DNA of 64,000 nt from Isoetes taiwanensis (Eukaryota > Streptophyta > Lycopodiopsida > Isoetales > Isoetaceae): assembly GCA_021234155.1 (NCBI GenBank), contig JAJEKV010000035.1, positions 11,844,407 through 11,908,406 on the forward strand, given 5' to 3'. The position numbers were made by a program, and so were the translations under genes. The first letter of the stretch is position 1. Each line of letters begins with the position of its first letter. The notes beneath the pieces are model-generated. The model was not told the origin of the DNA and searched no databases. It was given only the letters and a program-made list of their open reading frames with translations. Below, piece after piece: positions 20,895 through 31,287 of the stretch.

Positions 20895-23560
20895 GCACAA
20901 CATGGAAGGGGGAAGCCAAAATTTACCCCCTTTTTGGTCCTCCCCTGTTTTCGTCGAAGGCGGAGCTCCGGCTATGGCGCCGAAGGAGGTCCTGCTCCAT
21001 CATTTTTTCTTCGTAGAGCCAAGGCGTTGTTCATTTTGTCTTCGGAGAGCGCAAGGAGTTGTTCAGTAGTTTCTTTTCTTGTTTGTTTCTTGCTTGTTGT
21101 AATGCAAAGCGCATTTGATCTTTTTTCTTCTTTTGATCTTTTGCAGATGATATTACTGGTTTTGATGACATGCAGATGCTAACTAACGGTTTGCAGGTCG
21201 TAATGGAGCTGGTAATGTTACTGTTGAGGCATTTCTTGGCTCCAGTTCGGCGTCTAATGCACGGTATAGTAGGTTATTTTTTGTAATTTTATTTGTAGAT
21301 GCTAACTATAGTCTCGCATGCGGTCGGAAATATTGTTCTTGCTCTAGTTATGGATTCAGATGCGGTATTGAAGACCTAATCAAGCATCTTTGCCCCATGA
21401 GAAGATTTTTTATGAAAGGTACCATATTATGCAACCGTTCGCGGCTTAAATCCCTTTCTTTCTTTCTTTTTCATGCGTTTCTTTCTTTCTTTACGTTTCT
21501 TTGGCAAAATGAATGTCTGAATCTTCATGCATTTCGGTTCTGTGTTGGCAGGGAAAAAGAGGCTTCCTCTGTTTTGAGAACCAGAAGTTACTCTTTAGTG
21601 CAGCCAGTAGGTGATCAAAATCCGTGTAAAAGTATGGCCGGTTTAGGGTGAAATAGGAAACACAGAAGAAGAGGGAACGCAAAGAGATGTTTACCTGTTA
21701 TAGCCTGTAAAATTTGATGTTCTCGAAATTGTTCTCCCCCTTTCCATTCCGAGTTGTAGGGAGGTGCCAGGTGTCAGCACCTGAATGACATTCAGACAAT
21801 TTTGGCGACCCCCTTTCCATGTTGTAGTAAGATTTCAAAAAAAAAAAAACGGCCCTAGTTTCACACGTACTTGCTAAAATGATCGACATGCTCAAGATTG
21901 ATTAAAAGCAGCTATCAAATGACAACGTTGAATTTGATCAATATATATGATTGTCCGACAATATTTGAATAGTGCAAAATAAAGAAAGTCCGACAATATT
22001 TTCCTTTTTAAATCTCTTCTATTCTGTCCTGTCAAGTTGTGCTATCCCCTTTGAATTTACACATCTACTGGGAAGTCGATGGTTTCTTGTCATTCTCCAT
22101 CAGAGAATGTATGGATCTTTTGAGGATCAAAAGCCCACATGCCAGTGCGGCCAAATTCTAGAACGTAAGGATCGTCATTCACGAACTTTCCAAGTTCCAT
22201 AGCTTTTCTCTTACAACTTTCACTAAAAAAAAAAAAGAATCTATGAAACAGATTTAGAAGAAGCACCATCTTTTGATTGTCTACTAGGGCATTTTAATAT
22301 TTTCTTATAATACAGAGGTATATTAGCAAATACGTGAAAATAATAATGGCCATTTTTTAAAGTTGCCATTGCCACCCATAGAACCTTAATTTAAAGGCAT
22401 CCGTAAGGTATGGTCCAAATGTACACCCCCAATAGTGAATGCAATGACAATAGATAGAATATTATATTAAGGATAATGTTACCCCACATACTTTTAGGTG
22501 CGGTGCAAGCTTGGGGAGCTGGAATGACGAATACAATGACAATAAGATAGATTATTATGTATGATAGTAAGGTAATAGACTCCATTCTAATGGAGGGAGG
22601 GGCCTCACAACCGGCGGCAGCTGGGAATGGGTATCCCTCTATTGCAGACCCACAACATGTAACTGGGAAGCAATCAACATGTGCCAAATTATGAACCAAA
22701 ACATGGATGAAAGCGGAATGTTGAGGCTAGCTTCCGTTAATCTGCAATGGGTTAGTGCGCTACATGGCAGAACTAAAAAGCATTCAATCGATCCAATTAT
22801 TATATTGTTAGGGGTAATGTGTCTCAAGAAACCTTTGCATGGAGTGTGCATTTGCGAGCCTATATATGAGGGTGAGCCAACCTGAACTCTACGCAGGAGC
22901 CTGTGGGGGCACATTTCCCTATGTAATCGTCACATAGAAGCAAATTATCATCGTTCGATAGTGCTGGTCACGACCTCAGCAATAGGCAAGGAGGAAGCAT
23001 TTTGGGATATGAAATAAGCGATAATGTTTCATTGTGGCCAATAAAGGCATGGGCAGAAAGGATCACTCTCGAAGGGAGCCCAAGAAAAGAAGATTTTCCA
23101 ACAGCTGAACTACTCTTCATACAATTTTTCAAATTATTTGTACTATTATGACTTTGGTTTTCAGATAATTTTGTTTTTTCAGGGTCCTTAACCTACCCTT
23201 TCAAAATGGTTCTTCCTTTAAATGCTCCCGAGCATATCATGTAATATTTCCATACATATATTAATATAGATACACAGCCTTCAATTAAAAAGATAATGTT
23301 CTTCCACATGCACTTCGTTTGGTTGGTAAGTATGGAAGCATGTTGTGGTCATTCAACTAAACACCATTAAAGCAAAAAACCAAATTGGAATGGCAAAAAA
23401 GTACACAATATAATTATATGTCATGTGCATGATATTTGATACATATTCTAGCTAGAAGTAAAATATTGTAGCCACATTAATTAAATGTACTCTATGGAGT
23501 GAGAAAAAAACTTTGGCCAATTAGATGACAAATAGATGAGCTTATGTAAGTATCATTTTG
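20895..23560. other. Unassigned region, possible unrecognised exons near 21150-21290
   Basis: After the GC peak the plus strand has pyrimidine-rich tracts with AG and reads RNGAGNVTVEAFLGSSSASN followed by GTATAG near 21200-21263, which looks exon-like but belongs to no family I know. The rest (21300-23560) has no supported gene. Confidence 0.25.
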
Positions 23561-23567
23561 TGCATGT

Positions 23568-23957
23568 TTATCCAAGTAGGTGCCCTTCTATGGCAATAAG
23601 AGAGATTGAAAAGGTCATTACCTCATTTAGGAGGAGATCCTCCGCAACTTGAATGAATGATCCAGCATATTGTTTTGAGTGAGAAGATCGAAATGAATCT
23701 ATTAATTGCAAGGCACTTATAAATGAGCCATTCATGTCTGTCAAAATGACAAAAGATGTCACCCACTCTTAAATGACACTTGTGCCTTCTAAAGCTTCAC
23801 AAATGGCAAAATAATTTTCGCGCCCTATCACACGGGACTCCCGGATCACTATGGCCGACGGCAGATTCATAAAAATGTGGCATTTGCGCCACTTTGGGTT
23901 GGGCAACCCCTCATTGATGTGATGGTTTGGGCAAATATTCCTATTGCTCAAGAGCAT
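23568..23957 (-). other. Unrecognised minus-strand reading frame broken by one stop
   Basis: Two adjacent frames (23957-23769 and 23762-23568) read as one protein of about 125 residues with a single in-frame stop between them. They contain GLPNPKWRKCHIFMNLPSA and SFIQVAEDLLLNEVM. The long shared frame suggests a decayed coding sequence. It lies downstream, on the same strand, of the methyltransferase remnant but no link is shown. Confidence 0.25.
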
Positions 23958-24584
23958 TGTCGGGGATGTGAATATGCAAATACAAGTACATGATGCAATG
24001 GGATTTATGTTTGCATTATATCTGGTCGTGAATTGTGATTAACTAGCCTTGTCATTTTGTAAAATGACGAGGCTTGCTTTCTAAAAGATCATGAGGGTAA
24101 ATCTCAATTTTCAAGGTTGAAAATCACTTTGGTTGAACCTTATAAGGTAGTTCAGTATAAGATGCAATTGTCTTGATGTGGTCCAGGACTAATGCTTTTA
24201 TTCATTCATTAACAAGACCATATCATAAACCAAGTGTTCCAAAATGGTTGCTGATTAAAATTAGGCATAATAGATGAAACTCGTCATTTCAAAAGTGATT
24301 TTAACAAGCCATTTACTAGTTTTAGTGAACCATTACCATATGTAAGGAACTACCTACAAATCACTACTAGTTTTTATGAAACCATTACAGCATTGATAAC
24401 TAGCATTCAAGACCATATCACAAACCATTATCAATTTTGTCAAACCATTATTACATGTGGTTTTCTTCTATCAAACAAATTCATGTATAAGAAACCATAT
24501 ATATATCATGGTTTATATATCTTTTAATACTGGTTAAATATAGTACTTCATTTTTGGGCTCCTTGTCATGTCTGCGTGTGATAT

Positions 24585-25135
24585 GAGGCTGAACTTTAGT
24601 AAAGGTGCCCTTAACATCTTTAGAAGAACTCTTGGCACCTAGTTTCTCGTTCTCTTCTGGAAATGACTTGCAGGAACTTATCTTTGTTTTTATAAGGCTA
24701 CTTTGTTCTGCGTCAATGTCCACTGACACCACATTGTGCCCCATCTTCAGAGACATACTAATGTGGTGCCAGTTCTTGTGAACGCGTCAAGCACCCAGTC
24801 GACTGGGCAAGAGAATCACTGAATAAATTTTGGATAAGCCTCTGAGGCTTTTCGTAATGAGGAAGTTGGGGGTCTTTTATTTTTCCCAGCACAGCAGGAA
24901 TTGAAATGCATTGCAAGGAGGACTCTTCTTCCCCCGAATATTGAAGTGGACCACGTTTTCTTGGTATCAGTGTTAAAATATCCAATGTGGAGGTGCTCAA
25001 AGCAACTCATCAAGCTTGGACCACCACCATATCCCTTAACATTAGTCTTCAACCTGGAAGAAACAAAGTTATAATGCAAGTGGGATGGTACAAATTTATA
25101 CCAGACCAGATGGTTCCAGAGCTTACCAGATATAG
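24585..25135 (-). pseudogene. DNA amino-methyltransferase (N4-cytosine/N6-adenine type) pseudogene
   Basis: Reading the minus strand from 25135 downward, three frames carry methyltransferase landmarks in order: NHLVWYKFVP; CFEHLHIGYFNTD (the E..xxGYF segment); LPHYEKPQRLIQNLF (motif X, KPxxLI); then WVLDAFTRTGTTLV (motif I, D-F-G-TT pattern, with R in place of the first glycine/serine), MGHNVVSVDIDAEQSSLI (acidic end of the next strand). This motif order, with X and I after the target-recognition part, is the beta-class order of bacterial-type amino-methyltransferases, which methylate N4 of cytosine or N6 of adenine using SAM. At least three frameshifts and a stop (TGA before FSCPVDW) make it non-functional. 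The N-terminal catalytic (S/D/N)PPY motif is not found here. A known plant precedent is N4-cytosine methylation in the liverwort Marchantia. No intact copy is in this window. Confidence 0.65.
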
Positions 25136-25169
25136 TTTTCAACATCAACATTCAAACCGCTTTTATTAG

Positions 25170-26780
25170 TTTCAGTAATAACATAGTTGGCAAGTCAGAA
25201 TGGAACATGGTTACATGCCATTAGGAGAAGAGTAATCTCCTTATCTATCTATCTTAAAGCCTTTCAAATATGCTCTGACTTGCTTATGTGAAAAGGCCTC
25301 ATCATAAAAAAGGTTATCCAATGTCTGCTGTGCACAAGATGAAGTTCTGCTCGCCCACTAGGGTTTGCAAGGTAGTGCAATCACTATGTACTTTACAACA
25401 AGTTCTTAACACACTTTCAACAATCTCTAAAAACACTTCAAAAATTTCCTCATGCAATCTTTGGTTGGCAATTGTGGGCTGCTGCTTCCGTCGGTTGTGT
25501 CAAGCATCACTTGCTACTTCTTGTTCTACAGCTATTTTGATTGCATCACCATAGCATCTTCATATTCGTTATTGTAGGGCTTTTCATTCTTTATCCTGTT
25601 GTTCAATTAGGGTTATATATTTTTCTCTGGATTTGATACCAGGCTTATCACTGTGAATCTAAACCCAAATCAAAATTTCGTTATCTCATATGCTTTGATC
25701 AGATCATCATCTCCTTCTTTCTCTGTAATTGTAATATAGCTATGTCCTGACTGCTTGTAGGCCTGTTTTTTCATGCTTTTTCATGTTTTTCCTCGTTGTA
25801 TCCCACGTTTGTACTGGTACGTGCTTCCTGGCATCAAACTTCTTCCTCTTAAACACATCCGTTGCCATTAATCCCTGCTTGTTCCGCCGTTATATTTTCT
25901 CGAATTCGTCTTTCCCTGTTTTCCCTTTCACATGCTTCTTTGCATGCATGCTTCTTTGCATGCTCCGCTTCTTTGCATGCATGCTTCTTTGAATGCTTCT
26001 TTGCATGCTCCGCTTCTTTGTCGGCCTGTGCATGCTTCTTTGCATCCTCCGCTACTCGAATAACATATATAGAATGTAAATTGTTTATTATTAATGCTTA
26101 TGGCTAATAATGGTTAGCATGCAATGCTTTTTAACTTGTGGTGACGGGTTCAAATTCATGTGTTGACATAGTTTATTTTCTTTTAAGTACATTCGTTTCT
26201 ATTTCCTTTCGAATATGTTTTCTTTTCGAGTATATTTGTTTTCTATTTTCCTTTTCTTTTTGAATACATTTGTTTCTATTTCTTTTGAATATATTTTTCT
26301 AATGTACCTTGTCTTTTTTGCGCCATGGACGTTTGTTACCAACTTAGGATATTGTGTTTTATTGGTTTATACGTTTTTTCTATAGTAACATGATATTTTT
26401 CACCCACATGTGCTTGACACCATCACATTTAGATATTGTTTCTTACTATTGTTGGTTTATACAAGTTGATACTAGTTGATTTTTACTATCGAAGCCGCCT
26501 TAAATAGTCTACTTAGATTGTTATAGTCTATTATGTTTATCACACCTCAAACTTGCTTTTGCTCGGAACTTATATTGGTAGCACCTAAGCCTAGTGTTTA
26601 TTTTTTTAGCATTTTTAATCTTGATGAATTGTTGTATTTATTCCCTTTCCTTAATGTATTTAACTCTTCTTTTCTTCCTTTTTAGATCCACCTTACCTAT
26701 TGTTCTACACCATCTTCCTTTTGTGCCAATACTGACTTGATATCCCTGTCTCATCACCCTAGGTTTTGAAATGGAAGTTC
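25170..26780. other. Non-coding stretch with simple repeats
   Basis: There is no supported gene. Pyrimidine-rich, leader-like sequence at 25340-25560 is followed by a GCATGCTTCTTT repeat (25920-26055) and TTTCTTTTGAATAT-type low-complexity sequence at 26170-26310. Confidence 0.4.
25920..26055. repeat. GCATGCTTCTTT tandem/interspersed repeat
   Basis: Repeats of TGCATGCTTCTTTGCATGC with CTCCGCTTCTTT spacers, about seven units of 12-25 bp. GCATGC is itself palindromic. Confidence 0.8.
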
Positions 26781-26792
26781 TCTTTTGATCGG

Positions 26793-26829
26793 CCGGTTTT
26801 CCCCCTCCAGACGAGTCTCTCACCAAAAT
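26793..26829. repeat. 37-bp exact direct repeat, left copy
   Basis: The 37 bases beginning CCGGTTTTCCCCCTCCAGAC and ending CACCAAAAT recur exactly at 34024-34060. The two copies bracket the minisatellite and the LINE; without the LINE they would be about 1 kb apart. The left copy also forms a hairpin with GGGGAGAGAC at 26863-26873. A TATA-like CTATATATACG follows at 26877-26887. Confidence 0.85.
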
Positions 26830-27002
26830 GCATGCGATTCGACACCGTCGGATCGCCATTTTGGGGAGAGACGAGGCTATATATACGTTGTTGGGCTCTT
26901 TCTTCATTATCAGCGTCTTCTCACAGCAATTTTTTGGTCTCAGTTCCCTCCCTTCCCACCCTAAGTTGTTTACATTCATGTTTTTTCATTTTTTGTGAGT
27001 CT

Positions 27003-27238
27003 ATATCGCGTGGCTCGCGTGACCAGCCCCTCTGTATTTGAGAGGTTATGTTGTTTTTATGATGTTATGTCGCGTAACTCGCGTGATCAGCCCCTTTTTT
27101 ATTGTTGAAGTATTTGTCATTTCTCGTGTGGCACGCGTAAATAGCCCCTCTGTGTTTGAGAGGTTATCTGGTTTTGCTGTATGATGTTATATCGCGTGGC
27201 TCGCGTGACCAGCCCCTTCTATTATTGAGGGATTGTGA
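27003..27238. repeat. Minisatellite, about 64-bp unit, four copies
   Basis: Each unit carries ATATCGCGTGGCTCGCGTGA then CAGCCCCTCTGTATTTGAGAGG or variants; starts near 27003, 27067, 27119 and 27189. Copies differ by point changes, so it is old or evolving. It is CpG-rich in AT-rich surroundings. Confidence 0.85.
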
Positions 27239-27559
27239 TTTGTTATGGACCAGCCTCCGATGGCTTATATTTTTGAGTTACGTGCTTCTTTCTACGTTGT
27301 TTCTTTTCAGGCCATCTCATCCAACTGTGGGGAACTCGAACTTTTTTGAGTTACTTCCCTCTTATTCTATTCTAATGTCTAATGCATTTTGTTCATTTTC
27401 TTTAAGTTTTTCAAGTGATCATGGCCATTTGTTTTTTTTTTTTTTTGAAAGATGCAATTAACTAATATTAATCGAGAATAAATACAAGATGAGCGATATT
27501 AGGGTACTCCTACCCACACTAGAGTGAGTACCCACGTAACACATGTACCTACGTACGAC

Positions 27560-30500
27560 TCATACCACAAATCTGCCCAGACTGTCTACAATGTGGAGGG
27601 TTCTTTCCCAGACCGCTGCTTTGAACTGCTCTTTCCAAGGGGACGCCAAGTAAGACAGATATAGTTTGTATCTCAACTGAGGACCCAAAGCCGCAGGCTG
27701 CATCTCCGCATTCCTGAACACCTTCATGCGTCGTCGCTTCCAAATGAGCCACAACAACCAGGCTTTACACAAATGGAAGGCCAAACTCTGAAGCTGGGAC
27801 CACCTGTTAGGGTACACCCCCAAAAGAACCTCTTGACTAGAGAGCGAGGAATGCAGGAGGCGCTGGACCCATTGCCATGCCGGCTGGATATCTGAGCAAA
27901 GAAACATGCAGTGTTCCAGGGTCTCCACACAGGCCCCACACATAGGACACATATTGCTAATGCGCGGGTTGATCCTGTGGACCCAAGTGTTCACCCTCAG
28001 GGAACGGTGCACAATCTGCCACAACAATACCCGAATCTTGGGGGGCGAGATTGGGTTCCACACCCATCTCCAGATGTAGACCCAATCATCTCCTGGCACC
28101 TGGAGACTCCAACCGTCCGCAGGAGGCAGCTCATCCTGAATTGCCAAGAGCCCATAACAGGATTTCACAAAATTTGAGGGATCTACTTTCTGGTGGCAGC
28201 GCATTAGCCACCTGCGCCCAGATGGCACAATCCCGGTCCCGAAGCCGAAATCTGCGGCGAAAAAGCTGCCAGGGTGCCAGCTGCCCGTCAATATACCATT
28301 CCGCCACCGTCAATACCCCACACTGCTCCCATCTACGCTGAACTCGGGGATCAACGGAGGCTGCCAGAACCACAGGTGTGTGTGGTCCGAGCGGGACCCA
28401 CCAAGGCGATGCCTCCAACTGAATGCACCTGGTAGCATCAATAGCAAACAACGGGCGAACCTGCTCCCAGGCTCGCAAGAGCCCCTTTAGAAACGGAGAG
28501 GCATGAGCGTACGGTCTGATATCCACAAACAACGCCCATGGGAGTCGCGCAGGCACAGACGGCTTGTGGAAAACTATCGAGTGAGACAGCGACTGATGAA
28601 GCAAGACCATGCCCGGGGAGTCGAGCGCATTCTCAAGAATGGCAAAGACAAACTTTGACAAAAGAACCTTGCCATGCAGCGAGAGGTCGAAGAAGCCGAG
28701 TCCACCCGCAGTCTTGGGGCGCACACACTTCCACCAGGCCACTTTAACAACCGCCCCTTCCTCATTGCCTCCCCATACGAAGTTACGAACCATAGAGGAG
28801 ATTTCCTGCACCTTTCTTTCTGGTGCCAAGATGATAGAGGCCATATAAATATGAGTCGAACATAGGACGGACTTCGCCACTGTGACCCTGCCTGCCATGG
28901 ACAGCTTCCCTCCCTTCCACCAATTAAGGTGCCGACGCAATCCCACAAGAATATCTTCCCACACCGCTGACGCTGAGACGTCGATGCCGAACGGGATACC
29001 CAAGAGCCTAGAGCACGTGCCCTGCGGCTGCGTTCGCCAAGGGAATTGGGATACGACTACAGGCATGGGGTCAGCTGCCGGCCACAATGCCGAGCACTTC
29101 GTCCAATTCATGAGGCAGCCAGAAGCAAGGGAGAATGTGTCCAGCAGCTCCTTCGTGTTTAACAGATTCCTCTCCTCAGCCTGTAGGAAAAGGAACGAAT
29201 CATCAGCATACTGACTCCCAATCTGTTGCGACACATCTGCCATTCTCAGCCCCTCCACAACCCCTGCCTCGACTGCGGAAGTCAACAATTGCGAGAGGGC
29301 CTCCGCTACGATGGTAAAGAGGAAGGGCGCCAACGGGCATCCCTAGCGAACTCCACCCCCCACACTAAAGATCGGAGATGACTCGCCGTGACACAGGAGG
29401 GTGGCTCTGGCAGATATCAAGAGCTTCATAACCACTGCTGCAAAGCTCTCCCCACATCCAAAGGCTAACATCATCCTTTTCAGAAACGTCCACCGAACAC
29501 TATCATAGGCCTTCGCGAAGTCCAGCTTCAAGTACACTATCTGCTGGCCCGTTCTGCGCGCCCAGTGAATGCCCTCAAATGCCGCTGCTACATTGCTAAG
29601 AATCTGCCTGCCTGGAATGAAGCCAGACTGCATGGGACTAATAGACTCCTTCAAGACCTCCTGGAGTCTAAGCGACAGCGCCTTCGCAATGATTTTATAT
29701 ACTGCTGACAGAAGCGTGATGGGGCGCCAATCAGAAATGACAGCTGGCTCCTTCACCTTCGGTATCAACGAAATGCAGCCCGTGTTGAGCCTATAGTCCA
29801 GCGCTTCTGCTTGCAGCAGATCTTGATAGGTCTGCAACACCGAGTCCCCCACCCACTCCCAATATTCTTGGAAGAACTCGACTGGAATGCCGTCCAAACC
29901 AGGGCACTTATGGGGAGCCAAAGCACGGCAAGCCTCCTCAAGCTCCTGCTTCGTGAGCGGGCGCTGCAACACCTGCCTCTTATCAGCCGACACCTTGCAT
30001 GACACTTTACTGAGCACAATCTCCTCCATCACATCTGTGTAAGGGTATCTCTTTTCCTGGAAAAACTGAGAGAAGTGCTGAAAAGTAGCCTGTTTGATGT
30101 CCACCGGCGAATTCAAAATACGACCATCAGCCAATGCTAATGACGACATTGAGGCCGCATACTTCTTCTGTCTCGCAGCCCTGAAGAACATTCGAGAGTT
30201 AGTGTCCCCCTCCCGCAGCCAGGTGACCCCTGCTTTCACCCTTGCCTGAGCAGCCCTCCTGGATTCGTCTGCAGCAATGTGACGCTCCTTCTCCCGGACA
30301 CCATCAGTCGGCCGAGACCTAAGGGACTCCAATTCGTGATACAACGCCTCTAACACCTCCCTCTCATGCCGGGCTCTCTGACTTCCCCATGACTTAGCAA
30401 ATGCCTTAACCTCAGCTAAGGCCTGCACCATTCCCGCCATCCCGCGATTATCCCGAAAGGTACGAAACCAAATCTGCTGGCATCCCCAAGAGAAATCAGC

Positions 30501-31282
30501 ATCCTTCAGGTAGGCAGTATTTAACCTGAACACAGAGCGGCTCGGCCTGGCTACCGCCACTCCCTGGGAGATTAGCTGAGGATAATGGTCGGAGACCGCG
30601 GTAGACAGAATGTTTGTCCGCCTGAGCTGAGGCACCTGGTCTGCTGCCAAGGTATTAGCATAGCATCTGTCATGTCGAGCATACGCCCTACCGGCCCCCG
30701 TCCACTGATTACACCACGTGAAAGTGGCATCGCCTGCCGCCTCTGCCAGATGCAAGGAGTCCAACAACATTACCCATTGCTGCCGCTCAAAACCTTGCAC
30801 AACTTCCGCTCCTCGGCCACACCTGTCATGAATGGACTCGACCATGTTGAAGTCGCCCAACAGCAGCCAAGCCACACCCGCCCCCAAGGATGCAACCTTA
30901 TGCCTTAACGACGCCCACAACGCCCCTCTCTGTCGTGCGCTGTTGTGGGCATAGACATTCACAATCCCCCACTCGTGCAAACCCTCCCGCCACTTGATGA
31001 TGACCCATCGGCCCCAACGGTCAGCCATGGTGAACGTCACCTGCACATGCATCTTCCATGCGATGGCAGTCCCCCCTTAGAGGCCCCAGAAGTGGCAACT
31101 GCTGCAGCGTGTTGCGACCCAAACATATCCAACAGTGCCTGAGTGTCCCCCCTATGACACTTATGTTCCTGAAGGCACAAGATATCCGGATCCAACCTAC
31201 GAACTGCCAACGCCACTCTCGTTCTTTTCGCAGGTGACGAGCGGACCCCACGAACATTCCAGCTCACGATCTTCTTGTCCAT
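27560..31282 (-). pseudogene. LINE ORF2: endonuclease, reverse transcriptase and zf-RVT, three lesions
   Basis: ORF2 starts at 31282 with an APE-type endonuclease (SWNVRGV, LCLQEHK, LLLGDFN, VSDHYP). The reverse transcriptase follows (SDWRPITLLSAVYKIIAKAL, FAKAYDSVRW, and catalytic YADD in QYADDSFLF), then a zf-RVT tail (SPPKIRVLLWQIVHRSL, CPMCGACVETLEHCMFLC). It would copy and insert the element by target-primed reverse transcription. Lesions: a 1-base loss in a G run (plus-strand C6 at 31071-31076), a nonsense TAG at 29343-29345 replacing the glutamine of the RQGCPLAP motif, and a frameshift near 28160-28190. With so few defects it was probably active not long ago. Confidence 0.93.
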
Positions 31283-31287
31283 AACCA

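Noticed and set aside
24585-25135. Calling the methyltransferase a working gene
   Set aside because: Motifs are spread over three frames with an in-frame stop, and the catalytic PPY motif is not seen.
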